This document shows positions 24,820-33,173 of a stretch of DNA of 64,000 nt, piece by piece. This stretch comes from Candidatus Omnitrophota bacterium. GTDB taxonomy: Bacteria; Omnitrophota; Gorgyraeia; JAUYCX01. The stretch covers positions 1 through 64,000 of the forward strand of contig JAUYCX010000119.1 in assembly GCA_030692045.1 (NCBI GenBank), written 5' to 3'. Below the pieces are notes generated by a model. It worked only from the letters and a program-made list of their open reading frames with translations. It had not been told where the DNA came from and did no database searches. Position numbers and translations under genes: made by a program. The first letter of the stretch is position 1, and the number at the start of each line of letters is the position of its first letter.

Positions 24820-25111
24820 TTGTTGTTTAAAAAGATAACTTGGCAACTAGTGTAAAAATTTTATCCTTTATCCGGTTGGGGCTAGCGAGTTCTCCCGCCC
24901 TATATGTTAAAGTATTGGGGCGGGATCCCGACGCAGATAGAAAAATGAGGGTGTCGGGAAAATCTCGTTGGGGCTATTAATTAAATATTGTTTCGGTTCT
25001 CCCGCCTATATTTTTGGAAATAAGGCGGGATTAATTCCGGCAAATCCCGATAGCGCTAATTTAGACTGAAAACCTCGTCATTACAAAATTTCGTAATTTT
25101 AAAAATATTTC
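24820..25111 (+). repeat. Repeat-filled gap with tRNA-Glu 3' fragments and hairpins
   Basis: No gene is visible. In order: GTTGGGGCTA at 24875-24884, a TCCCGCC/GGCGGGA hairpin, a TCCCGAC/GTCGGGA hairpin, AAATCTCGTTGGGGCTA at 24960-24976 (17 nt identical to the tRNA-Glu end), a second CTCCCGCC/GGCGGGA hairpin, and a degenerate TTAATTC ... TCATTA box (25031-25083). The order suggests repeated duplication of a tRNA-end-plus-hairpin unit. Confidence 0.7.
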
Positions 25112-25140
25112 TTGAATTTAGAACTTACTATTATTATAAT
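25112..25140 (+). promoter_or_regulatory. Strong sigma-70 promoter of the tad operon
   Basis: TTGAAT (25112-25117), a 17-nt spacer, then a perfect TATAAT (25135-25140). An AAAGGAGT ribosome binding site and ATG 25164 follow. Confidence 0.85.
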
Positions 25141-25163
25141 GAAAATTAAAGAAAGGAGTTAAA

Positions 25164-26081
25164 ATGCAAAGTTATAAAACCAAGAGATTTAAAAGCCTTT
25201 TTTTATGTTCAGTTTTTTTATTCTTTGTTTTTCTTGCCGGTTGCGATAAGCTGCCATTTTTATCTAATCTTTTTCCTGCCAAAACAAATAAACAAAGTAC
25301 GCCCACTTTAGAAACTCCTACAATACAAGGAACCCTTCTGGCAAAGGTAGATAATTGGGTTTTAACCTTGGAAGATTACAATCAAAAGATTCAAGACCTG
25401 CGCCAAGTTTATCCTGATTTTAAGGTAGAAAGCTTCGACGACAAGAAGACACTCTTAGAGGAACTTATCCGTCAGCAACTTTTGGTTCAAGATGCGAAAC
25501 TGCGCCAATTGGATAGAAAAAAAGAAGTTTCATTAGCTGTGGAAGAATTCCGTAGGGGATTATTAGTTAGAGAGATTATAAATGTCCTAACCGAAGATAT
25601 TAAGATTGAGCCAAAGGAAATCGAAAACTATTACAATCAATTTAAAGATAGCTTCCGAGAATCTCAACAATGGCGTGTGCGCGAAATTGTTGTTTCAACT
25701 CAGGATCAAGCAAAGCAAATTCTAATCGAGGCGCTTAAGGGAGGGGATTTTGCCAGCCTGGCTACCCAATATTCCAAAAGTCCTTCTGCTTCCAAAGGGG
25801 GCGATTTAGGGTTTATTGCGCAAGCGAAATTTCCTCAGCTGGATGCAGTGCTTTCTACTTTAGAGGTGGGAGGGATTAGTAATGTAGTTAAAGGTCCGGA
25901 TGGTTTTTATATTGTAAAATTAGAGGAGAGAAAGGGCGGAAAGGAAAAGCCCCTTTCAGATGTTTGGGATGAAATTAAGGAAGGCCTAACAGTTATGAAA
26001 CAAAGTCAGAAACTCCAAGATTACATTACTAAGTTAAAACAAAACGCAAAGATTGAAATACACGAGGACCTTTTAAGATAA
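25164..26081 (+). CDS. PpiC/SurA-like peptidyl-prolyl isomerase lipoprotein
   Basis: 305 residues. A type II signal peptide ends in the lipobox LAGC about residue 28. Next come a SurA-like N-terminal chaperone region (about 50-150, with VDNWVLTLEDYNQKI and LLEELIRQQLLVQDA) and a parvulin domain (about 165-265, with VREIVVS, GGDFASLATQYSKSPSASKGGDLGF split by short turns). It probably helps fold outer-membrane or pilus components outside the cytoplasm. It is first in the operon, after a near-consensus promoter, and 19 nt before cpaB, which suggests the secretin is a client (inference). Confidence 0.9.
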   Translation: MQSYKTKRFKSLFLCSVFLFFVFLAGCDKLPFLSNLFPAKTNKQSTPTLETPTIQGTLLAKVDNWVLTLEDYNQKIQDLRQVYPDFKVESFDDKKTLLEELIRQQLLVQDAKLRQLDRKKEVSLAVEEFRRGLLVREIINVLTEDIKIEPKEIENYYNQFKDSFRESQQWRVREIVVSTQDQAKQILIEALKGGDFASLATQYSKSPSASKGGDLGFIAQAKFPQLDAVLSTLEVGGISNVVKGPDGFYIVKLEERKGGKEKPLSDVWDEIKEGLTVMKQSQKLQDYITKLKQNAKIEIHEDLLR

Positions 26082-26100
26082 GGCAAATTTAGTATTAGTA

Positions 26101-26997
26101 ATGGAAAAAAACAAAATTAGAGTACTAATTATTGCAGGCGTAATGGCGCTTTTGGCTGCAGTACTTATGTTTTTATATCTTCAACAAGAAAAGGCTAAAA
26201 TTGAATCTGACAAACCCGTTATGCCGGCAGCTGAAGAGGTTTCCATCTTGCAAGCCACAAAGGATATTTCTCGAGGACAAATTGTAGAAAAGAACGCAGT
26301 GGTTTTTAAAAAAATCCCGGTAAATTTTATCCAGCCAGGGGCAATCAGCAATTTAGATGCGGCAGTAGGTAAAATAGCTTTGGTAGATATTTTATCAGGC
26401 GAGCAAATTACTACCACCAAGCTTGCTAATCCTGCCACTTCCTTAACTGCGAGTAGCAGTGCATCAACCTTGTCTATGATGACCCCTCCTGGCAAAAGGG
26501 CAATCACCATCTCCATTGAGCCCTTAATGGCAGTGGGTGGTATGGTTAGGCCCGGAGACTATGTGGATGTTTTAGCAAACTTTCCTCTGCCACAAGAAGT
26601 AGGCGGTAAACAGACTGTTCAATTAGTCACGGTTACACTTTTTCAGAATGTATTAATTTTAGCAGTGGGTACCCAAATAAGAGGGCCGACCAGCCGAGGC
26701 GCCAAACAAGATACAACTGTTTCGCCAGAACAGAATACTATTACTGTAGCTTTATCTCCACAAGAAGCAGAATTAATTAGTTTTGCCCAGGAGCAGGGTA
26801 AATTAAGATTGATTCTGCGTCCACCTTTAGATACACAAACACAAGCATTACCTCCTGCCACAGCTGAGGCTTTATGGCAGCATATTTTATCTACTCAAGG
26901 CTTGCAAATGCAGATGTCCACAGAAGAATCCCAGCCAGTAAGCGTTGAAAAAAAACCCTCTTCTTCAGTGGAGGTTTATCGGGGAGGCAAAAGGTGA
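26101..26997 (+). CDS. cpaB: CpaB-like Flp pilus assembly protein (SAF domain)
   Basis: 298 residues. N-terminal membrane helix (about 8-27), a SAF domain (about 45-110, with ATKDISRGQIVEKNAV and GEQITTTKLANP), then the RcpC/CpaB core with MVRPGDYVDVLANF and the TVALSPQEAELISFAQEQG motif. The family is periplasmic and stabilises or gates the CpaC secretin. It overlaps the secretin gene by 4 nt (GTGA). The C-terminal 40 residues are low-complexity. Confidence 0.92.
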   Translation: MEKNKIRVLIIAGVMALLAAVLMFLYLQQEKAKIESDKPVMPAAEEVSILQATKDISRGQIVEKNAVVFKKIPVNFIQPGAISNLDAAVGKIALVDILSGEQITTTKLANPATSLTASSSASTLSMMTPPGKRAITISIEPLMAVGGMVRPGDYVDVLANFPLPQEVGGKQTVQLVTVTLFQNVLILAVGTQIRGPTSRGAKQDTTVSPEQNTITVALSPQEAELISFAQEQGKLRLILRPPLDTQTQALPPATAEALWQHILSTQGLQMQMSTEESQPVSVEKKPSSSVEVYRGGKR

Positions 26998-28697
26998 GTA
27001 TTAAGTGTTCTAAAAGAGTTCTCTTTTTATTTTTCTTAGGGCTAATTTTACAGTTTTTAATTTTTAGTCAAAAGGCCTTTTCTGCTATTGATTTTACTAT
27101 TGATTCCACATTAGAAGATAGGGATTTAGAATTTATTGTAGGAGAGGTCCAGACTGTTAAGGCATCAACGCCAACAAGGGTGGCTGTGGCTGACCCTAAC
27201 ATTGCAGATGTAGATAAGGTTGAAGGGGATGATATTGTACTATCAGCAAAAAAAGCCGGCACAACACTTCTTACTATTTGGGATAAATACGGCCAGAAGT
27301 CAATTGGTATCAGGGTCTATGCAGAGAATTTAGAAAATCTGCAAAACCGGCTTAAAAAACTTCTGGCTAATTTCAAGATACAAAATTTATCCATTAAGAC
27401 GAGCAGGGAAGAAGGAAAGATAATTTTAAATGGCCAAATTCTTTCCGACGATAAAAAACTGTTAGACACTGTGCTGGAGACTTTTTCTGATAGGATAATA
27501 AACCTTATACAGCCCATAGACCAAACAGATATTGTGCAAATTGATGTGCAGGTTTTGGAATTAACCAAATCTGCCACAGAGGAATTAGGCATTAGTTGGC
27601 TTTCGGCTTTGCAAGTTAGAGAAGAGCCGTATTCTTCTTCTACCTCTACAACCTCAGGGATTACAACTACCCTGAACAAGATAGATACTTTTGCTAAAGC
27701 TTTTAGAGTAGTTGATTGGAGTCGTGATGCCTTAACCGCGAAGTTAAATATGCTAATTTCTCAAGGCAAAGGCAAGGTTTTATCTCGGCCAAAGTTAGTT
27801 TGTTTAAGCGGCAAAGAAGCAGAATTTCTTGTGGGTGGAGAGATTCCTATTATTACAACCACCACTAGCGTGGGAGGCAATGTCGCTACCCATGTTCTGT
27901 TTAGAAAATATGGGGTTAACCTTAAGGTTAAGCCTGTGGTAAGAAATGATGATATTGATACTACAATATACACAGAGGTTAGTGATGTAGATTGGGGAAA
28001 TGCTGTAACTGTTTCTGGCGCTAGAATTCCAGCCTTTGCTTCCAGGAGCGCCACTACACAGGTGTATTTAAAAGATGGCCAAAGTGTATTTTTAGCTGGT
28101 TTAATCAAGAATAAGGACTCAACCAACATTGGTGGCATCCCAGTATTAAAGGATATTCCTTTTTTAGGAGCAATGTTTAGGTCAAAGAGCATTTCTAACG
28201 CAGATACAGAATTAGTTATTTGCCTAACCCCCACAATTGTTAAAACTGGTAAAAGACCCACGACAATCGGTACACAAAATTTAAGTGCAGTTCCTCCGAT
28301 ACATCTTCCCATCCCTGCAGCTGAAGATGAGGCGCAGGCTATCTTAGAAGCGCCCATAGACACAGTTGAACTTGTTCCTTTCAAAAATGAAGATTTTTCA
28401 GACAGTAGGCTTAGTTACGCAAGAAGCGTGCAAGAAAAAATTGCCCAAGCTATTGTCTTTCCTGGGGAGGCAAAAATAAATAACTGGGAGGGAATGGTTA
28501 AACTTACCTTGCATATACTTTCCGACGGAAGTTTAATTTCAGCTTCCATAAAAGAATCTTCAGGTATTGATGTCCTTGATGAGAGTGCCCAAGTCACAGC
28601 CAAGAAACAAGCTCCTTTCACTGCCTTTCCCTTAGATATTACAACTGCAGAACTATCCATCGATGTTGCGGTAATTTATAAATTAGATTCTAAATAA
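26994..28697 (+). CDS. cpaC: CpaC-type secretin fused to a TonB-like C-terminal domain
   Basis: 567 residues, GTG start overlapping cpaB and preceded by GGAGG. Signal peptide (about 1-31); pilus N-terminal domain (about 40-105, with GEVQTVKASTPTRVAVADP); a BON-like segment; the secretin domain (about 185-425, with LVCLSGKEAEFLVGGEIPI and LKDGQSVFLAGLI). After a linker, residues about 470-565 look like a TonB C-terminal domain (YARSVQEKIAQAIVFPGEA, VKLTLHILSDGSLISASI, SSGIDVLDESA). Secretins of the Tad system normally lack this part. It forms the outer-membrane pore for the pilus. Confidence 0.9.
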   Translation: MSIKCSKRVLFLFFLGLILQFLIFSQKAFSAIDFTIDSTLEDRDLEFIVGEVQTVKASTPTRVAVADPNIADVDKVEGDDIVLSAKKAGTTLLTIWDKYGQKSIGIRVYAENLENLQNRLKKLLANFKIQNLSIKTSREEGKIILNGQILSDDKKLLDTVLETFSDRIINLIQPIDQTDIVQIDVQVLELTKSATEELGISWLSALQVREEPYSSSTSTTSGITTTLNKIDTFAKAFRVVDWSRDALTAKLNMLISQGKGKVLSRPKLVCLSGKEAEFLVGGEIPIITTTTSVGGNVATHVLFRKYGVNLKVKPVVRNDDIDTTIYTEVSDVDWGNAVTVSGARIPAFASRSATTQVYLKDGQSVFLAGLIKNKDSTNIGGIPVLKDIPFLGAMFRSKSISNADTELVICLTPTIVKTGKRPTTIGTQNLSAVPPIHLPIPAAEDEAQAILEAPIDTVELVPFKNEDFSDSRLSYARSVQEKIAQAIVFPGEAKINNWEGMVKLTLHILSDGSLISASIKESSGIDVLDESAQVTAKKQAPFTAFPLDITTAELSIDVAVIYKLDSK

Positions 28698-28698
28698 G

Positions 28699-30855
28699 AT
28701 GAAATCCAGAACCATTGCTTTCTTTAGCAATAAAGGAGGAGTAGGCAAAACCTTTATTGCGGTTAACTTGGCTGTGGCGCTTGCCAAGGAAAGAAAAAAG
28801 GTCTTGCTAATTGATTTGGATTTTCATGCTGGCCAGGATATGGCCAGGATGTTAAATATCTCTCCTAAGATTAGCTTAGCAGATATCCTGCCTGATTTAG
28901 AAGAAAAATTAGAAAAACCAGAGGCAATTAAAGAAAATTGCGTAGCCCATTCCTCAGGTGTAGACCTAATTACCGGGATTATCCGGCCCAGACAAGTTTC
29001 CCAGATAACTGCGCAAGGCGTGGGTGTATTCTTAAACAAGGCTTGTTTAATTTATGATTACATATTAGTGGATGTTGGCTTGGCATTTAGCGAAACCTTA
29101 ATTACGGTTTTTGACCATTCTAACCTAATTATTTTGATACTCACCCCGGATATTCTGGCAGTGTATCAAGCCAAAGGTAGTTTAGAGATTTTGCAGGGTT
29201 TACATTTTCCCTTAAAAATGGTTAGAGTCATTTTGAATAGAGCCGGGAGTAAGGGCGGGGTTACTTGGCAGGAAGTGCGCTCTGTGCTTCCCTGCGAGAT
29301 ATTTGCAACTATTCCTTCTGAGGGTAAAGTTGTGGGTTTGGCATTAAACCGGGGCGTGCCGGTAGTAATTGATAGTCCTAAAACCAAGGTTTCCGAGTCA
29401 TTCAAGAAATTAGCCAGGGATGTTTTAGATCCGGAAATTTTTATAGAGCCGCAGGAGCTTTCGCAGCTACGTACAACGCAAGAATCTCTCCCCACAGAAG
29501 AGCTTTGGGAAAAATTTGCTTTGTTTGAGCCCATAGAAAGAGACAAGGCTTATTTTGAGGAAGAAAAGGACGAAATAACAAAACTAAAGAAAAAGATTCA
29601 CGACCAATTGTTAAGTAAGATGGATTTAAGAAGAATGGATTTTGCAGTTCATTTTGATCCTGTTCGGTCAAAGGAGTTAAGAATAAATACTGAAAAGGCG
29701 ATTGCCGAGCTTTTGGCTGAACAAACCGGAGCGCTGCTTACCTCTTTTGAGGTGCGCAGCCGCCTGATTAAAGAAATCACTGACGAGGCAGTTGGTTTAG
29801 GGCCATTGGAGGAACTTATTGCTGACCCAGACATATCAGATATTATGGTCAACAACAAGGACGAAGTTTATATTGAGCGCCTTGGCAAGATTGAATTAAC
29901 CAATAAAAAATTTATCTCCAATGAACAGGTGCGCTCAGTTATTGAGAAGATAATTGCGCCCTTAGGCAGAAGAATAGATGAGTCTGTGCCAATGGTTGAT
30001 GCCAGGCTTCCTGATGGCTCGCGTATAAATGCAATTATTCCACCGCTTTCTTTGGGTGGGCCAATACTTACAATCAGAAAGTTTGGCAAGGAACGTTTAA
30101 CAATGAATGACCTTTTAACGCATTTCAAAAGTCTATCCCAACCTATGGCAGAATTTTTAAAGGCTTGTGTTTTGTCTCGAAAAAATATCATTATTTCAGG
30201 CGGAGCCGGTTCAGGTAAGACTACACTTTTGAATATACTTTCTTCCTTTATCCTTGAGAATGAGCGCATAATTACAATTGAGGATGCTGCTGAGCTTAAG
30301 CTTAAACAAAACCACTGGGTTCGATTGGAATCAAGGTCACCCAATATTGAAGGTAAGGGTGCAATTACTGCTCGGGACCTATTTATTAATACCCTGCGTA
30401 TGCGGCCTGATAGAATTATCATTGGTGAATGCCGCGGAGCAGAGGTTCAGGATATGCTTCAGGCAATGAATACCGGCCATGACGGTTCATTATCCACAAT
30501 TCACGCTAACTCCACCCACGATGCTATTGCCAGGTTAGATTCTATGATTTTGATGAGCGGTTTAGAGCTTCCTTTAAGGGCAATCCGCGAGGCTATCACC
30601 TCGGCAATTGACATTGTTGTGCATACAGCCAGACTCTCAGATGGCTCAAGAAAGCTCATTCAAATAACTGAAATTGCTGGTATGCTGGATGAAACACACC
30701 CTAATCTTAAGGATATTTTTATGTTTGTGCAAACCGGTGTGGATGAGAAGGGTAAGGTATTAGGTGAATTTAAGGCAACCGGCTACATTCCTAGCTTTTT
30801 TGAAGACCTTAAGGCACACGGAATTTCTTTATCTGCTGAGGTATTTAAATCCTAA
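28699..30855 (+). CDS. CpaE-CpaF fusion: ParA/MinD-like ATPase joined to the pilus motor ATPase
   Basis: 718 residues. The N-terminal half (about 1-260) is a TadZ/CpaE-like P-loop ATPase with FSNKGGVGKTFIAVNLA and LLIDLDFHAGQ, and no receiver domain. The C-terminal half (about 300-715) is CpaF/TadA: IADPDISDIMVNN, Walker A GGAGSGKTT at residues 501-509, Walker B region MRPDRIIIGECRGAE and the HDGSLSTIHANS His box. In most Tad loci these are separate genes; here the localising and motor ATPases are one chain, in frame, with a charged linker (TKLKKKIHDQLLSK). It powers assembly of the pilins encoded downstream. Confidence 0.93.
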   Translation: MKSRTIAFFSNKGGVGKTFIAVNLAVALAKERKKVLLIDLDFHAGQDMARMLNISPKISLADILPDLEEKLEKPEAIKENCVAHSSGVDLITGIIRPRQVSQITAQGVGVFLNKACLIYDYILVDVGLAFSETLITVFDHSNLIILILTPDILAVYQAKGSLEILQGLHFPLKMVRVILNRAGSKGGVTWQEVRSVLPCEIFATIPSEGKVVGLALNRGVPVVIDSPKTKVSESFKKLARDVLDPEIFIEPQELSQLRTTQESLPTEELWEKFALFEPIERDKAYFEEEKDEITKLKKKIHDQLLSKMDLRRMDFAVHFDPVRSKELRINTEKAIAELLAEQTGALLTSFEVRSRLIKEITDEAVGLGPLEELIADPDISDIMVNNKDEVYIERLGKIELTNKKFISNEQVRSVIEKIIAPLGRRIDESVPMVDARLPDGSRINAIIPPLSLGGPILTIRKFGKERLTMNDLLTHFKSLSQPMAEFLKACVLSRKNIIISGGAGSGKTTLLNILSSFILENERIITIEDAAELKLKQNHWVRLESRSPNIEGKGAITARDLFINTLRMRPDRIIIGECRGAEVQDMLQAMNTGHDGSLSTIHANSTHDAIARLDSMILMSGLELPLRAIREAITSAIDIVVHTARLSDGSRKLIQITEIAGMLDETHPNLKDIFMFVQTGVDEKGKVLGEFKATGYIPSFFEDLKAHGISLSAEVFKS

Positions 30856-30858
30856 ATA

Positions 30859-31200
30859 ATGAGAGCTATAAATATTAGCCAGGGTACAACGCTTGCGCAA
30901 AAACTGGATGTTGCGGATAATTTTTTTACGAGATTAAAAGGGCTTTTGGGTGAGAAAGAATTAGCCAAAGGCAATGGACTTTTAATTAAATCTTGCAATT
31001 CCATTCATACATTTTTTATGCGCTTTGCCATTGACGCTATTTTTGTGGATAAAAATAATAAGGTAGTAGGATTAGTTAAAAATCTTAAGCCATTTAGGCT
31101 AAGCCCTATCTTTTTTAATGCCTCTTTTGTCATAGAACTTCCTTGTCAAACCATTGCAGAAACCCATACCCAAATCGGCGACTATATTTCTCTCCTTTAA
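30859..31200 (+). CDS. DUF192 family protein
   Basis: 113 residues with the DUF192 signature: ADNFFTRLKGLLGEKEL, CNSIHTFFMRFAIDAIFVD and the C-terminal VIELPCQTI. Function of the family is not established. It begins 3 nt after the cpaEF fusion and closes the first part of the tad operon; a small RAYT-derived element starts immediately after its stop. Confidence 0.9.
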   Translation: MRAINISQGTTLAQKLDVADNFFTRLKGLLGEKELAKGNGLLIKSCNSIHTFFMRFAIDAIFVDKNNKVVGLVKNLKPFRLSPIFFNASFVIELPCQTIAETHTQIGDYISLL

Positions 31201-31292
31201 TAGGGACACATCCCATTTATTTTTTTGTTGGCCTTCCTCTACCTTTACTACTGATAGTTAAACTAGGTCAAGAAAAATGGGATGTGTCCCTA
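31201..31292 (-). mobile_element. 92-bp nonautonomous (MITE-like) relative of the RAYT element
   Basis: The ends are the same 18-bp inverted repeat (TAGGGACACATCCCATTT) as the full element at 32308-33049. Read on the minus strand, the first 35 bases match the left end (TTTTTCTTGACC) and the rest matches the right end (TATCAGTA, GGTAGAGGAAGGCCAAC). It looks like the full element with its middle deleted, inserted in opposite orientation. Confidence 0.85.
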
Positions 31293-31306
31293 ACTAACCC
31301 AAAAAA

Positions 31307-31336
31307 ATACCCGCCATCGTTAAAGATAGCGGGTAT
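31307..31336 (-). terminator. Rho-independent terminator of the secreted-protein gene
   Basis: ATACCCGC pairs with GCGGGTAT, with a further small ATC/GAT pairing. On the minus strand the hairpin is followed by a run of seven T, 17 bases after the stop codon at 31353. Confidence 0.85.
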
Positions 31337-31352
31337 GGCTGTGATAAGTTTA

Positions 31353-32123
31353 TTAAGGCGCTACAAATTCCACAGTAACTTTCTTTTCTGCAAAGTGTGT
31401 GCTTGGTGCGTTTTCAAGGGCACGTACCACCAGTTCAAATTTATCACCACTTGAGCCCTGAGGTGCATCAATTGTCAGTCTTCCATGAGGAAAAGCAGGG
31501 TTACCATCATCTGCATATCTTATAATGCTTGGAATTTGTCCTGCTACTAAGATATACCCCTGTTCATTGAGCTGCAATCCTTCAAGGACAATAGCCTGTT
31601 CCTGATGCTGTCCTTCCCTGACTCTAATGTAGGTGGTTAAAGTATCATTAAGCCTGATACCTTGATTAAGGGTTCCAGTTGCAGGAATGATTTTGACTGG
31701 TATTTCAGCAGTTTGTGTATTGTGGGGGTCGCCGTCTCTGGCCGCAACTGAAATAACATAATTACCCGTTTGTGGCGCATACCCAGAGATATAAATAGCC
31801 ACTACGACAGAGGCATATCCAGGAGAGTTTACCGGCGCTAAAACCTCAGCGTAAGTGCCAAAGCTTGAAGCATTGACAGATAATGTTAAATCATCGCCAT
31901 CAAAATCTTTTGCTGTAATTGCCACAAATTCTGTGCTCCCTGCTGCTGATTGTTTGAATTCGTAACTACGAATATTATCAATTATCGGCGCTGTTGGGTT
32001 TAAGGTTCTGCCGCCGCCACCGCCGCCTTCATCTGGTGGTTCAGATATAGGCATCAAGGCAAATCCATTCGCGGCATATGATAGAACAAACAAAATAGAG
32101 ATTAGAATTAAAAGCTTTTTCAT
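31353..32123 (-). CDS. Secreted Ig/cadherin-like hypothetical protein
   Basis: 256 residues. Signal peptide (MKKLLILISILFVLSYAANG), a Gly-rich linker (GGGGGG about residue 36), then two beta-sandwich-like parts: one with FVAITAKDFDGDDLTLSVNA and NYVISVAARDGDP (about 50-145, like cadherin-type repeats with Ca-binding acidic turns), and one with GDKFELVVRALENAP near the C-terminus. No enzyme motif. AAGGAGG precedes the ATG. It has its own promoter and terminator and sits against the direction of the tad operon, so it may be a later arrival. Confidence 0.7.
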   Translation of the reverse strand: MKKLLILISILFVLSYAANGFALMPISEPPDEGGGGGGRTLNPTAPIIDNIRSYEFKQSAAGSTEFVAITAKDFDGDDLTLSVNASSFGTYAEVLAPVNSPGYASVVVAIYISGYAPQTGNYVISVAARDGDPHNTQTAEIPVKIIPATGTLNQGIRLNDTLTTYIRVREGQHQEQAIVLEGLQLNEQGYILVAGQIPSIIRYADDGNPAFPHGRLTIDAPQGSSGDKFELVVRALENAPSTHFAEKKVTVEFVAP

Positions 32124-32240
32124 TTTCCCCTCCTTCTAAGAATTATTAACTTTTTTCTTTAAACCTAACTCTTAAAATTATGCAAATTATTTTTAATAGA
32201 CATCACCTCCTTAAAGTTTCGCTTAATCATTTATGCAAAA

Positions 32241-32268
32241 AGTATAACATAGGCAAACCCATTTTCAA
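32241..32268 (-). promoter_or_regulatory. Promoter of the minus-strand secreted-protein gene
   Basis: On the minus strand TTGAAA (32268-32263) and TATACT (32246-32241) are spaced by 16 nt, about 115 nt before the start codon, leaving a long 5' leader. Confidence 0.65.
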
Positions 32269-32307
32269 GGCGTAAACAGGCATTCTCAGAAAGCGGTTTC
32301 CTTTTAA

Positions 32308-33049
32308 TAGGGACACATCCCATTTTTCTTGACCAATTAAACCTTTAATGCTAAAATTCTTCTATGCCACGCATAGCAAGAATAGTCGGTGTTGGGTATC
32401 CTCACCATATAATTCAAAGGGGTAATAACCGTCAGCAAATATTTTTTGATAATACAGATAAGCAGTTTTATTTGGATTTGCTTCAAAAGTACAGCCAGGA
32501 GTGTGGCTGTAAGATAAATGCCTTTTGTCTCATGGATAACCATGTTCATATATTGGCCATCCCAAACAAAAAAGATTCTCTGGCAAAAACCATGCAAAAG
32601 CTAAGTCTTAGATATACCCAGTACATTAATAAAAAGTATAATAGAACAGGTAGATTATGGGAATGCAGATTTCATTCTTGTTTGGTTGACAAAGATGAAT
32701 ATCTTTGGTCAGTTTGCAGGTATATAGAGAGTAATCCTTTGCGCTCGAAGTTAGTCAGCAAAGTAGACGATTATAAGTGGTCTAGTGCAAAGACCAATGT
32801 TTCTTTAAAAGGTGGATTTAGTTTTGTTGAACCGATATGGAAAAGCTATGTTGACCGAGATGAATATATAAAATTTTTGAATAAGCAGGATGATGAACAA
32901 GAGATAGAACGAATAAGAAAAGCTACATATAGTGGCAAACCCTTAGGCAAAAAAATTTTTCTTGAAGAAATAAGTGAAAAGCTTAGTGTTGTTATCAGTA
33001 ATAGAGATAGAGGAAGGCCAACAAAGAAGATAAATGGGATGTGTCCCTA
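32308..33049 (+). mobile_element. RAYT element bounded by 18-bp inverted repeats
   Basis: TAGGGACACATCCCATTT at 32308-32325 is the perfect reverse complement of 33032-33049. The interior is filled by one transposase gene whose last codons form part of the right repeat. Shortened and single-end copies lie at 31201-31292 and 33549-33566. Confidence 0.85.
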
Positions 33050-33050
33050 A
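32364..33050 (+). CDS. REP-associated tyrosine transposase (Y1/IS200-like)
   Basis: 228 residues. Y1-type fold with HHIIQRGNNRQQIFFD near the N-terminus, the HUH pair in MDNHVHILAIP (about residue 57), LSLRYTQYINKKYNRTGRLW containing the catalytic Tyr candidates, and the CRYIESNPLR segment typical of RAYTs. It cuts single-stranded DNA at palindromic REP-like sites. The C-terminus (RDRGRPTKKINGMCP) is encoded by the inverted repeat itself. The enzyme looks intact. Confidence 0.9.
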   Translation: MPRIARIVGVGYPHHIIQRGNNRQQIFFDNTDKQFYLDLLQKYSQECGCKINAFCLMDNHVHILAIPNKKDSLAKTMQKLSLRYTQYINKKYNRTGRLWECRFHSCLVDKDEYLWSVCRYIESNPLRSKLVSKVDDYKWSSAKTNVSLKGGFSFVEPIWKSYVDRDEYIKFLNKQDDEQEIERIRKATYSGKPLGKKIFLEEISEKLSVVISNRDRGRPTKKINGMCP

Positions 33051-33062
33051 AATTAAGTTAAG

Positions 33063-33090
33063 TTGACAAAGTACATAAATGTGATATACT
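33063..33090 (+). promoter_or_regulatory. Consensus promoter of the HTH gene
   Basis: TTGACA (33063-33068), a 16-nt spacer, TATACT (33085-33090), 84 nt before ATG 33174. Confidence 0.8.
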
Positions 33091-33094
33091 CATG

Positions 33095-33160
33095 ATGTCC
33101 AATCTGAATGGAGTAGATTTGAAATAAAAGGGTTGTGATGAATAAATGTCCATTCTGAAC
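33095..33160 (+). promoter_or_regulatory. Pair of 15-bp direct repeats, possible operator
   Basis: ATGTCCAATCTGAAT (33095-33109) and ATGTCCATTCTGAAC (33146-33160) match at 13 of 15 positions and lie between the promoter and the start codon. The gene downstream encodes an HTH domain, so self-regulation is possible. Confidence 0.4.
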
Positions 33161-33173
33161 TATGAGCTAGAAA

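Noticed and set aside
24860..25085. Possible CRISPR array because of several spaced similar units
   Set aside because: Units are few, unequal in spacing and are tRNA ends plus hairpins; no cas genes are nearby.
32193..32205. AAGGAGGTGATG on the minus strand as a 12-residue leader peptide start
   Set aside because: The spacing between Shine-Dalgarno and ATG is only 2 nt and the peptide has no regulatory pattern.
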